From contig JBFWRK010000020.1 in assembly GCA_050248955.1 (NCBI GenBank), positions 10,565 through 74,564 on the forward strand: a stretch of 64,000 nt of DNA, given 5' to 3'. The notes beneath the pieces are model-generated. The model ran no database searches, was not told the DNA's origin, and worked only from the letters and a program-made list of their open reading frames with translations. Within the stretch, counting starts at the first letter, position 1; each line of letters begins with the position of its first letter. Of this stretch, positions 54,170-62,368 are shown one piece after another. Source of the DNA: JBFWRK01 sp050248955 (GTDB lineage: Bacteria > Actinomycetota > Acidimicrobiia > Acidimicrobiales > Ilumatobacteraceae). The translations under genes and the position numbers were made by a program.

Positions 54170-54300
54170 GGGGCGGTCCGATCCGCCAGTGTTCGGTGTC
54201 CGGATCCGAGCGCAGCACTCATCATCGATCCCCCTTCACGCGACCCGCCGCCCGGCGTAGGCGCGTCGCGCGCCGAGGCCGGGCGGCCGTCGTCCCCGAT

Positions 54301-55503
54301 TCAGCGGAACTTCGCGTTCCACTCTTCCATGTACGCCGCCACCTGGTCGGTTTGCTGGCTCTCCAGGTCGATGTCGCGCACCTGACCGTTGGTCAGTAGC
54401 GCCCCTTCGATGTCGGGCAGCACGGTGCCACCGGAGTGGATCAGCTCCTGGCCCGGAGCGCTCACCATGAAGTTGGCGAAGAGCTGGGCGGCGTTCGGGT
54501 GCTGCGCGCCGTCGATGATCGTGCCGTAGAACTTCGCGCCCCAGGCCTCCTCCGGGATGCCGTAGTCGACGGGAGCGCCGTCCGCGATCGCCTGCACCAC
54601 CGCAGGCACGGGCGCGACGTACGCGCTCGCCAGCACTTCACCGGAGATCACCGCCTCCTGGTTCGCCTGCGCACCGGGATAGATGCGCGGCTCCTGTGCG
54701 GCGAGGTCATCCAGGTAGGTGTCACCGAAGGAGTCACCGAGCCAGTGGTAGAAGTCGACGAGCACGGGCGCGATCGCTGGGTCGACGATGCCGACCTTGC
54801 CCCCCGAGAGTGCCGGATCGAGCAGCCCCTCGTAGGAGTCGATGCCCTGCGGATACAGATCGGTGTTCCACATGTACGTGAACACGACCGCGCTGACCTC
54901 GAACGCGCCGCCGTCGTGCACGTACGCCTCGGTGTCGTAGTCGGTGTCGCACGTGAACTGCGGGCCGGTCGGCTCGAGGAACCATCCCTCGGCGGCCTTC
55001 TCGGTCACCCACGCCGGCGCCGCACTGACGACGAAGTCGCCGGTGACGCTGCCCGTCTGACGCTCGGTCTCCACGCGCGCGATCGCGGTGCTGTCGACGT
55101 CGCGGACGATCTCGACGTTCACGCCGGGGTACTCCGCCTCGAACGCCGCGGCGAGCGCGTTGAGGTTGTCCTGGCCCTGGCTGGAGTACACCGTGACGCT
55201 CCCCTCGGCCTCGGCCTCGGCCACCAGTGTCTCCAACGTGTCGGCGACGCACGTGTCATCGGCGGCGGCCGTCGTGGCCGCGCCGCCCGTCGTGGCGGGA
55301 GCGGACGTCGTGTCCGGCGTCGCCGTGTCCGCCGCGGCGTCGTCAGCCGTCGTCGCAGGCGCCTGCGTCGCGTCCGTCGCCGGCGCGGCGGCGTCACCGT
55401 CGTCATCGTCCCCGCACGCCGCAGCCGTGGCCGCAAGGCACAGGGCCGCGAACAACGGGAGCGCGATTCGCCGGCTCCGGGTGCGTGGCGTCGTCTGTGA
55501 CAT
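54301..55503 (-). CDS. Extracellular solute-binding lipoprotein, family 1 (FbpA-like)
   Basis: A 400-residue protein. The N-terminal signal ends in a lipobox AAAC near 28-31, followed by an Asp/Ala/Thr-rich linker of about 60 residues. The mature domain has VTVYSSQGQDNLNALAAAF and YPGVNVEIVRDVD, typical of iron(III)/2-aminoethylphosphonate binding proteins. It feeds the permease encoded next. Two TCATGA sites 47 bp apart lie in its upstream region, shared with a divergent thiolase gene. Confidence 0.9.
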   Translation of the reverse strand: MSQTTPRTRSRRIALPLFAALCLAATAAACGDDDDGDAAAPATDATQAPATTADDAAADTATPDTTSAPATTGGAATTAAADDTCVADTLETLVAEAEAEGSVTVYSSQGQDNLNALAAAFEAEYPGVNVEIVRDVDSTAIARVETERQTGSVTGDFVVSAAPAWVTEKAAEGWFLEPTGPQFTCDTDYDTEAYVHDGGAFEVSAVVFTYMWNTDLYPQGIDSYEGLLDPALSGGKVGIVDPAIAPVLVDFYHWLGDSFGDTYLDDLAAQEPRIYPGAQANQEAVISGEVLASAYVAPVPAVVQAIADGAPVDYGIPEEAWGAKFYGTIIDGAQHPNAAQLFANFMVSAPGQELIHSGGTVLPDIEGALLTNGQVRDIDLESQQTDQVAAYMEEWNAKFR

Positions 55504-55637
55504 GTTCCCCTCCTCCTAGCGCTGAGCGGAGCGGTCGGAGATCGACCGCGACGACGTGAAGCGAGATTGAGGACGAGATGCTCGGCGGCGACTCCCCCTG
55601 ATCGGCGCTTCGAGCCGCACTCAGCAGCACGACACGA

Positions 55638-55702
55638 ATTCCTCATGATCATAAGCGCATGGGTCGACGCGATGTCAAGGACGAATTTCTCATGATGATC
55701 AG
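55638..55702. promoter_or_regulatory. Paired TCATGA palindromes E and F, 47 bp apart
   Basis: TCATGATCAT (55643) and TCATGATGATCA (55690) lie between the divergent binding-protein and thiolase genes. Their centres are 47 bp apart, close to an integral-plus-half turn count; the same spacing recurs at 60709/60756. Confidence 0.7.
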
Positions 55703-55739
55703 TTGACCGGCTCGCGCTGCACGCGTACGTTGGAACGCA

Positions 55740-56927
55740 GTGACGGCCGAGGACCTCCACCATCGCGATCGATGCGCGATCGTCGGCATCGGCGAGACCG
55801 ATTACAGCCGCAACTCGGAACGCAGCGACCTGACGCTGGCGACGCAGGCTGCGCTCGCTGCGCTCGCCGACGCAGGCCTCAAGCCGCGCGACGTCGACGG
55901 GATCGTCCGCTGCGACTCCGATACCGTCTGGCACAACGACCTCGCCGACGCGATCGGCGTCGACAACCTCACGTTCTGGTCGCAGGTCGGCCCCGGCGGC
56001 GTCGCCCCGTGCGCAATGGTCGGTCAGGCCGTCGCCGCGATCCTCTCCGGCCAGGCGACCACGGTGCTCGTGTTCCGCGAGCTCAACGGGCGGTCGGGAC
56101 GGCGATACGGGCGCTCGGCGCACGAGACGACGCGCGTCGGCGGCGGCGGCACGTACGACGAGCTCTTCGCTCCGTACGGCCTGCTCACGCCCGGCCAGAT
56201 CTTCGCCATCATGGCGCAACGCCACTACATCGACTTCGGCACGACGTCCGAGCACCTCGGCCACATCGCGCTCGCGTGCCGCGCCCGGGCCAACGCGAAC
56301 CCGCGGGCGCAGATGCACGGCCGCACGCTGACCATGGAGGAGTACCTGCAGTCACGGGTGATCGCTCGCCCGCTGCGGCTCTACGACTTCTGCCTGGAGA
56401 CCGACGGTGCGTGCGCCGTCGTCGTGACGAGCTCCGAGCGGGCGCGCGACCTGCGACAGCGGCCCGCGCTCATCCGGGCGGTGGCCCAGGCGGGCATCGC
56501 CGATCCCCAACCCGGCATCCAGTTCCCGGTGTTGATGCGCGAGTCGATCACCGAGCTTCCGGCGCGGAACGTCGCCGATGTCCTCTACCGGCGCGCCGGG
56601 CTGGGTCCCGAGGACATCGACGTGGCGCAGCTGTACGACTGCTTCACGATCACGGTGCTGATGCAGCTCGAGGACTGGGGGTTCTGCAAGAAGGGTGACG
56701 GAGGGCCGTTCATCGCCGACGGCAACATCGACATCGGCGGCCGCATCCCGATCAACACCGGCGGCGGGCACATGTCCGAGGGATACATCCACGGCATGAA
56801 CCACATCGTCGAGGGCGTTCGCCAGATCCGCGGTGAGTCTACCTCGCAGGTGCCGGGCGCGGAGACGTGTCTCGTGACGTCGACGCCGCTGCCGCCGGGA
56901 AGCGCGCTGATCCTGAGGGCGGCGTGA
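55740..56927 (+). CDS. Thiolase-like protein lacking the nucleophile Cys, probable acyl-CoA aldolase
   Basis: A 395-residue thiolase fold. Where the nucleophile Cys is expected there is Gly (in QVGPGGVAPC, Gly87). The C-terminal GHP is replaced by SEGYIHG, with Tyr as in Ltp2-type retro-aldolases of steroid side-chain degradation, which work with a DUF35 partner. The following gene is a DUF35 protein overlapping by 4 bp. So a carbon-carbon lyase is more likely than a thiolase. The start GTG at 55740 is 45 bp after a TCATGA site. Confidence 0.85.
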   Translation: MTAEDLHHRDRCAIVGIGETDYSRNSERSDLTLATQAALAALADAGLKPRDVDGIVRCDSDTVWHNDLADAIGVDNLTFWSQVGPGGVAPCAMVGQAVAAILSGQATTVLVFRELNGRSGRRYGRSAHETTRVGGGGTYDELFAPYGLLTPGQIFAIMAQRHYIDFGTTSEHLGHIALACRARANANPRAQMHGRTLTMEEYLQSRVIARPLRLYDFCLETDGACAVVVTSSERARDLRQRPALIRAVAQAGIADPQPGIQFPVLMRESITELPARNVADVLYRRAGLGPEDIDVAQLYDCFTITVLMQLEDWGFCKKGDGGPFIADGNIDIGGRIPINTGGGHMSEGYIHGMNHIVEGVRQIRGESTSQVPGAETCLVTSTPLPPGSALILRAA

Positions 56928-57322
56928 CCGTCGGCCTGCTCCCCGTCGTCGACGACCGCGACACCGGAGGCTTCTTCGAGGCAGCTCGCCGCGGTGTGCT
57001 CACGGTGCGGCGCTGCGCCGGCTGCGATGCGGTCCTGCACATGCCGCGGGCGTACTGCAAGCGGTGCGGGAGCTGGGACGGTCGATGGTCCCCGGTCGCC
57101 GGAACGGGCTCGGTGTACTCGTGGACTGTGGTCGAGCACCAGGTCCACCCGGCGTACCCGGTGCCGTACACGGTGATCCTGGTCGAGCTCGACGACGTGC
57201 CGTCGGTGCGCTTCGTCGGCCACCTCGACGGCGACGTCGCCCTCGAGCCGGGCCAGCCGGTCGAGGTGTGGTTCGAGCCGGTCGGCGACCGCGACGTGCT
57301 GCCACAGTGGCGCGTTCGATGA
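56924..57322 (+). CDS. OB-fold DUF35/zinc-ribbon partner of the thiolase-like aldolase
   Basis: A 132-residue protein. The zinc ribbon uses CAGC and CKRC (near 31 and 45). The OB-fold contains VYSWTVVEHQVHP. Its GTG overlaps the thiolase-like stop (GTGA). DUF35 subunits are required for Ltp2-type aldolases. It lies 64 bp before the second GntR gene. Confidence 0.88.
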   Translation: MTVGLLPVVDDRDTGGFFEAARRGVLTVRRCAGCDAVLHMPRAYCKRCGSWDGRWSPVAGTGSVYSWTVVEHQVHPAYPVPYTVILVELDDVPSVRFVGHLDGDVALEPGQPVEVWFEPVGDRDVLPQWRVR

Positions 57323-57386
57323 GCGTGCCGGCGCAGGACGACGCGCCGTACCACCACGCACGCGACCGCCGGTAGCGTGCTTCGCC

Positions 57387-58172
57387 ATGGTGACTGCGCG
57401 GACGGCCCCGACGAGCAAGCGAGGCGCGCTCGCGATCTCGACCGGCAACGGCGTGATGCGCGCGCTGAAGACCTCCGAGAGCGTCGCCCGCGACATCGTC
57501 CACCACATCGTCAGCGCGCAGATGCGGCCCGGTGACAGCCTGCCGTCGGAGGCCGCCATGCTCGACGAGTACGGGGTGAGCCGGGAGTCGTTGCGCGAGG
57601 CGCTGCGCCTCCTCGAAGTGCAGGGCCTGATCTCGATCCGTCGCGGCCCTGGTGGCGGCCCGGTCGTGGGCAAGGTCAACCCCGCCAACCTCGGCCGCAT
57701 GCTGACGCTCTACTACCACCTCGCCGGCGCGACGTACGCCGAGCTGTTCGACGCATGGGTCACGGCGGAGTCGTTCACCGCCTCGCTCGCGGCCCGCAAC
57801 CCCGATCGCGACCTGGTCCGTCGCACCATGGCGCGCTTCCGCGGCGAGCAACCGCCGTCGGACGAGCCGATCCAGCAGTTCGTCGACGACCACACGGCGT
57901 TCCACGACGCGCTCGGCTCGCTCGCCCGCAACAAGGTCATGCAGCTCTCGCTGCGGGCGATCGGCCAGATCGTCACGCACCACGTCTTGTCGACGGCGGA
58001 CCCACGGGCTGCGAGCAGCATCATCGAGACCGACCATCAGACCATCGCCGCGGCGGTCGCGGCCGGGTACGCCAACAAGGCGAGTGACCTCATGAGCGAT
58101 CACGTCAGGGCGATCGTCGAGTTCTACAAGACCGAGATGGGACCCCAGGACGAGTTCATCGAGTGGCGTTGA
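57387..58172 (+). CDS. GntR-family regulator, FCD (FadR-type) subgroup, copy 2
   Basis: A 261-residue protein with an extra N-terminal segment of about 25 residues. The winged helix has MRPGDSLPSEAAMLDEYG and SRESLREALRLLE. The FCD domain (about 115-250) has FVDDHTAFHDAL and AAVAAGYANKASDLM segments. It is closely related to copy 1 and probably binds the same TCATGA motif. No such motif lies in its own 64-bp upstream gap, so its gene is likely transcribed from the thiolase promoter. Confidence 0.9.
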   Translation: MVTARTAPTSKRGALAISTGNGVMRALKTSESVARDIVHHIVSAQMRPGDSLPSEAAMLDEYGVSRESLREALRLLEVQGLISIRRGPGGGPVVGKVNPANLGRMLTLYYHLAGATYAELFDAWVTAESFTASLAARNPDRDLVRRTMARFRGEQPPSDEPIQQFVDDHTAFHDALGSLARNKVMQLSLRAIGQIVTHHVLSTADPRAASSIIETDHQTIAAAVAAGYANKASDLMSDHVRAIVEFYKTEMGPQDEFIEWR

Positions 58173-58206
58173 TCGCCCCGCGCGGCGGCGCGTGAACGGC
58201 GCGATC

Positions 58207-59463
58207 TCAGCGGGGCACGTCCCTCCACGCCACGTCCTTGTCGACGCGCGGTTCAGGAGGCAGCCCGAGGACGCGCTCGCCGAGGATGTTGCGCTGCACC
58301 TCGTCGGACCCACCAGCGATCCGGTACCCGGGCGCGCCGAGTACGTGCTCGCCCCACGCGTACGTTCCCCACTCGCCGGTGTCGGCGGTGAGCCTCGCGC
58401 CGAGCACCTCGGAGACGACCTGTGAGAACAGCGTCATCCCGTTCGTCCACAGCAGCTTGCCGAGCGATCCCTCGGGCCCGGGGACGCCTCCGGCGCGGCG
58501 CAGATCCGCGGCCCGGCGGTTGACGAGCTCCTCGATGCGGTGGTGCACGAAGGCGGTCGCCAGTCGCTGGCGGATCCGCGGATCGTCGGTCACGCCCACG
58601 GCCCGCGCCGTGACGAGCAGCTGTGGCCAGGATCCTCCGACCCGTCTGGCGATCGAGCCGTCGGAGTGGTCACGCTCGAACCCGAGGGTCGTGAGCGCCA
58701 CCTTCCAGCCCTCGCCGACCGGTCCCAGCCGCATCGAGTCGGGCACCCTGACGTCGTCGAAGAAGACCTCGTTGAACGAGGCGCCGCCGCTCATCTGCCT
58801 GATCGGCCGGACCTCGATGCCGGGCAGGTCCATCGGGATCACGAACGCCGTGAGACCCTTGTGCTTGACGGCGTCGGGGTCGGAGCGCGCGATCAGCTCA
58901 CCCCACTCGGCGAAACGAGCGCCCGAGCTCCACACCTTCTGACCGTTGACCACCCACTCGTCGCCGTCACGTGTCGCCCGGCACGACAAACCGGCCAGGT
59001 CGGATCCGGCGCCGGGCTCGGAGAACAACTGGCAGCACAGTTCGCTCGCGGACAGCAGCCGCGGGATCAGCTCGCGCTTCTGCTCGTCGCTGCCAAACAC
59101 CCGCACCGTCGGCGCGACGAGGCGGACGGTGACGCTGTGCGTCTCGTGCCCCCCGGGGGTGACGTACTCGCGCTCGAGCGCACCGAACGCGCGGGCGTGC
59201 TCGGCCGGCAATCCGAGCCCGCCGTACTCGGGCTCCCAGCTGATCGCGTGGTAGCCACGCCGTGCCTTCTCGCCCGTCCACGCCCTCGCGCGTTCGAGCA
59301 GCGCCCGCTCCTCCTCGGCGCTCAGCGCGTGGAACACCGAGACGCTGAAGTCGCCCTGGCCCCACACGAGCTCGCCATCGGATCCGGACTCCGCTCGCTC
59401 GGCGTGCTCGTCGAGCCACGCGCGAGCCTCGGCGACGAAGTCGCCGAGCGACGCCGCGCTCAT
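58207..59463 (-). CDS. Acyl-CoA dehydrogenase (short/medium-chain type)
   Basis: A 418-residue protein. It has the helical N-domain, QLFSEPGAGSDLAGL, WVVNGQKVWSSGA and a C-terminal GAPGYRIAGGSDEVQRNILGER segment; here the catalytic-base region carries GGSDE. It oxidises an acyl-CoA to the enoyl-CoA. The ATG at 59463 is chosen, although the frame continues upstream. It converges on GntR2 and follows the amidohydrolase gene by 46 bp. Confidence 0.88.
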   Translation of the reverse strand: MSAASLGDFVAEARAWLDEHAERAESGSDGELVWGQGDFSVSVFHALSAEEERALLERARAWTGEKARRGYHAISWEPEYGGLGLPAEHARAFGALEREYVTPGGHETHSVTVRLVAPTVRVFGSDEQKRELIPRLLSASELCCQLFSEPGAGSDLAGLSCRATRDGDEWVVNGQKVWSSGARFAEWGELIARSDPDAVKHKGLTAFVIPMDLPGIEVRPIRQMSGGASFNEVFFDDVRVPDSMRLGPVGEGWKVALTTLGFERDHSDGSIARRVGGSWPQLLVTARAVGVTDDPRIRQRLATAFVHHRIEELVNRRAADLRRAGGVPGPEGSLGKLLWTNGMTLFSQVVSEVLGARLTADTGEWGTYAWGEHVLGAPGYRIAGGSDEVQRNILGERVLGLPPEPRVDKDVAWRDVPR

Positions 59464-59509
59464 CGGGCTCGGGGCGCGAGCACCCACCGCGATCGCGTCC
59501 CGATCAATG

Positions 59510-60688
59510 TCAGTCCAGATGGTAGAGCGCAGCGGCATTGTCGTGGAGGATCTTCTGCAACGTGTCCTGGGGAAGGTCACCGAGCTCGGTGGCGATGTAC
59601 TCGCGCGGCTCGACGGCGACCGTGGCTGGGCCGGGCGCCATGCTCGTCGGGTGCGGGAAGTCGCTCTCGTACAGGATCCAGTCGGCACCCATCTGGTCGA
59701 TGGCGGCTCGCACCGTCGGGCCCTCGAACCAGAAGCAGCCGTACATCTGCCGCCTGAAGTACTCGCTGGGCAGGAGCTCGTACTCGGGATGTTCCTGGGG
59801 CACACCGCAGTTCTTCCACTGCCAGTCGAGGTGGTCGAGCGCGTATGGCAGCCAGCCGATGCCACTCTCCACCGACACGAACTTCAAGTTCGGGAAACGA
59901 TGGCACACGCCGCCGGTGATCAGGTTGGCGATCACGCTGACGTTGTTGATCCCGAACTGCACGCCGAACCCGGCGTAGTTCGCGTGATCACCGGCGCCCT
60001 CGTACGCCCGGTCGAAGATCGACATGTCGCCCGACCCGATGTGGAAGTTGACCGACAGCTCGGCCTCCTGGAGGACCGCCCACATCCGGTCCCAGTGCGG
60101 GTCGGCGAGCTTGGGCATGCTCCAGAAGAACGGCTCGCCCGTCATGATCACACCCTTGTGACCCTTCTCGACGCTGCGCGCGATCTCGGCCTCCGTCGCG
60201 TCGAGATCCCAGAACGGCAGCGCCATGATCGGCACGAACCGCCGCGGATCGACCGACGCGTAGTCGCTGAGGAAGTCGTTGTACGCGCGGACGCATTCGA
60301 GCATCAATCCGGTGTCGCCGATCGTGAGCATCTTGCCGGCGCCGAACCCCGCGACGTTCGGATACAGCACCTGGGCCCAGATCCCGTACTTGTCCATCAT
60401 CCTGAGCCGCTCGTCGGCGTCCCAGGTGGCGGGATCGACGTCGGCGAGCCGCGGTGGATGGTTCGGCGGAAACTCGCTCCAGCCCGCCTGCGCAGCGCCC
60501 GCGGCGGGCCCGATGCGGCTCTCGCCGAAGAACCACGCGTCCTCCTGGTGGTCCTCGTCCCACCGGACGTGGGGGACCTTGTCGCCCCACTTCTCGACGG
60601 AGATCCGCGAGGTCCAGAGATCGTATGGCTCGATGACGTGGGTGTCGGTGTCGATGACGCGGAATGCGTCCACCTCTGACGGCAGCAT
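59510..60688 (-). CDS. Amidohydrolase-2 family metal-dependent hydrolase/decarboxylase
   Basis: A 392-residue protein. VIDTDTHVIEPYDLW at the N-terminus gives H-x-E metal ligands, and the C-terminal ESDFPHPTS gives Asp. The family hydrolyses or decarboxylates ring acids and cyclic substrates. GGAGGAGG precedes the ATG. A pair of TCATGA sites lies just upstream. It probably belongs to the island regulated by the GntR proteins. Confidence 0.87.
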   Translation of the reverse strand: MLPSEVDAFRVIDTDTHVIEPYDLWTSRISVEKWGDKVPHVRWDEDHQEDAWFFGESRIGPAAGAAQAGWSEFPPNHPPRLADVDPATWDADERLRMMDKYGIWAQVLYPNVAGFGAGKMLTIGDTGLMLECVRAYNDFLSDYASVDPRRFVPIMALPFWDLDATEAEIARSVEKGHKGVIMTGEPFFWSMPKLADPHWDRMWAVLQEAELSVNFHIGSGDMSIFDRAYEGAGDHANYAGFGVQFGINNVSVIANLITGGVCHRFPNLKFVSVESGIGWLPYALDHLDWQWKNCGVPQEHPEYELLPSEYFRRQMYGCFWFEGPTVRAAIDQMGADWILYESDFPHPTSMAPGPATVAVEPREYIATELGDLPQDTLQKILHDNAAALYHLD

Positions 60689-60702
60689 GGCGCCTCCTCC
60701 GC

Positions 60703-60766
60703 TATTTATCATGACATTTTGGCCCGACGGGACCATCGTTGTCAACGCGCAAGTGTCATGATGAAT
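60703..60766. promoter_or_regulatory. Paired TCATGA palindromes G and H, 47 bp apart
   Basis: TTATCATGACATTTT (TCATGA at 60709) and TGTCATGATGAATG (TCATGA at 60756) lie between the amidohydrolase and the divergent CoA-transferase pseudogene. Their spacing equals that of sites E and F. Confidence 0.7.
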
Positions 60767-60811
60767 GCTGGCCGGTCGGGCACCGGTTCCGCGACCACCG
60801 TGGCGGAGCAC

Positions 60812-61397
60812 GTGACCGGCATCTTCGATGGCCTGCGAGTGCTCGACCTGACTCGTGGCGTCGCGGCCCGATGACGACGATGCGCGCCGATCACGGCGGG
60901 GACGTCCTTCGGGAACCTCCCGACGGCGACCGGTGCGGCGACGTGCCGGGCTACGCGGTGTTGAACTGCGGCGAGCCAATCGTCCGGCTCGACCTCACTG
61001 ACGTCGCCGCGCGTACCGAGCTCGTCGATCTCATGGAGCGCGCCGACGTGCTCGTCGAGAGCTACCGACCGGCTGTCACGACGAGGCTGGGGATCGACCA
61101 TCGACGCTCGCCGGTGTCAACCCGCGTCTCGTGTACGCGTCGATCACCGGGTACGGCCGGGACCACGGCCACACCTCGCGACCAGGCATCGACTGGCTGT
61201 TGAGCCCACAGACCGCGATGCCGTTCTCGTTCTCGCCGACCGGCTGGCAGAACCACACCCGCGCACCGATCACCGGGGGAGCACAGTCGGGCGATCCTCG
61301 CCGAGCTCGGCTCCTCGGCGGGCGAGGTCGACCACCTCGTCGCCGACGGTGTGGTCGTCGACGGCGTCGCGGCCGACGAGCGGGCGCGCGACGGAGG
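60812..61397 (+). pseudogene. Decayed family III CoA-transferase
   Basis: An initial GTG and MTGIFDGLRVLDLTRGVA read as the start of a CaiB-type transferase. A 1-base loss at about 60868 breaks the frame, continued by MTTM-RADHGGDV; a second shift lies near 61102 before NPRLVYASITGYGRD. The internal catalytic region is deleted, and a third frame carries a C-terminal EHSRAILAELG-like tail near 61280. The paired TCATGA sites upstream suggest it was once a regulated pathway gene. It is non-functional. Confidence 0.8.
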
Positions 61398-61703
61398 TCA
61401 GTCGCTCGACGGCAGCGGCTTGGCGTCCTTGAGCTCGAGCAGCGAACCGTCCACCGCCGGCCGGCCGTCGCCGGGCTTCGTGCACAGCAACTCGATGGTG
61501 CCGCCCTCGTCGACGTAGCGCTTGCCCATCGCCGTGCCGCCGCCGTGACCCTCGACGACCGATCCACCGTCGAGCTTCTCCGCGGCGAGCGATGCTGGCA
61601 CGCCGCCGATGGTGATGTCGACGTCCGCGCCCGGCGACCTCACGACGATCAGCTCGGTGGTGCACAATGCACTGTGCAGGCGGGTGCCTGGCTTCACGTT
61701 CAT
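61398..61703 (-). CDS. Conserved ~100-residue actinobacterial protein of unknown function
   Basis: A 101-residue protein with VKPGTRLHSALCTTELIVV near the start, and GKRYVDEGGTIELLCTKPG and LKDAKPLPSSD near the end. These are the conserved blocks of a family often found beside acyl-CoA ligase genes in actinobacteria; two Cys are conserved. Function is unknown, and a role in CoA-ester chemistry is only a guess. It lies beside an acyl-CoA ligase remnant. It is intact between two broken genes and converges on the CoA-transferase pseudogene. Confidence 0.75.
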   Translation of the reverse strand: MNVKPGTRLHSALCTTELIVVRSPGADVDITIGGVPASLAAEKLDGGSVVEGHGGGTAMGKRYVDEGGTIELLCTKPGDGRPAVDGSLLELKDAKPLPSSD

Positions 61704-61746
61704 GCCTCAGTCATACCTCATCACGAACCCGATGGGAACGCCGCAG

Positions 61747-61850
61747 TCAGGATTCCGTGCCGCTCGGCGGAGGCGACGACAGGTCGGCCGCGACCTGCCG
61801 GCGCAGCACCTTGCCGGTGTCGGTGTGGGGCAGCGTCTCGTAGAGCACAC
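61747..61850 (-). pseudogene. C-terminal remnant of an acyl-CoA ligase
   Basis: Only about 34 codons remain, reading VLYETLPHTDTGKVLRRQV-AADL. This is the invariant C-terminal Lys motif (TGKVLRRQ) of AMP-forming acyl-CoA ligases. The upstream part of the gene is lost. It lies beside the conserved 101-residue protein gene, matching that family's usual association. Confidence 0.75.
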
Positions 61851-62213
61851 ACGTGGTACGCCGACAGGGAGATCAGCACCACCGCGTCGTCGGCAGAACC
61901 GAACTCCACCGTCTCCAGCAGGTACGCCATCAGGTGGCGGTGGCGCGTTGCCACCGGATCCTGCAGGTGTCGAACACCACAGCGAAGGAAGGTGATAACC
62001 CGCCCCAGGTGGACCCTCGAGTGTCAGCCACCTACCGGGGTCGGTGTCGGCCAGGCACCGGGGCCGCGTCCCGAAACCGTCAACCCAGCAACAGGGTCAC
62101 GGTGTCCAGCATGAACCCGGTCCACACACCGTTGGCACACCATGGGTGCCAGCGCGTCTGCGGTTCCTAACCTGGTCGAAGCACCAACTCGTGCATCTGA
62201 TCAGGGAGAACCC
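61851..62213. other. Decayed stretch without a recognisable gene
   Basis: About 360 bp between the ligase remnant and the tRNA fragment. A short minus-strand frame (MAYLLETVEFGSADDAVV) may be another broken remnant; I do not recognise it. Otherwise I see nothing. Confidence 0.5.
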
Positions 62214-62260
62214 TGGAGCGGACGACGGGATTCGAACCCGCGACCCTCACCTTGGCAAGG
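62214..62260 (-). other. 3-prime fragment of tRNA-Gly(GCC), probable attachment site
   Basis: Read on the minus strand, this gives the anticodon loop TTGCCAA with flanking stem, then the T-arm GGGTTCGAATCCC and the 3-prime end GTCGTCCGCTCCA. The 5-prime half of the tRNA is missing; the sequence before the anticodon loop is unrelated. A 47-bp duplicated 3-prime tRNA segment is the usual attachment core left by an integrase. The orientation implies an element lying to the right, with the intact tRNA gene beyond it. Confidence 0.85.
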
Positions 62261-62368
62261 ATCATGAATCCGTCCAGGACATACTCTGGAATTGGCTGAC
62301 ATGGTCTGCCGTTCTTTGAGTCATCCGCGGAGTGCGACTATTTCCATTCTGTCGTAGACCAGTCTACC

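Noticed and set aside
62044..62319. A protein-coding frame across the tRNA fragment
   Set aside because: It reads through tRNA sequence (DDGIRTRDPH) and is an artefact commonly seen over tRNA genes.
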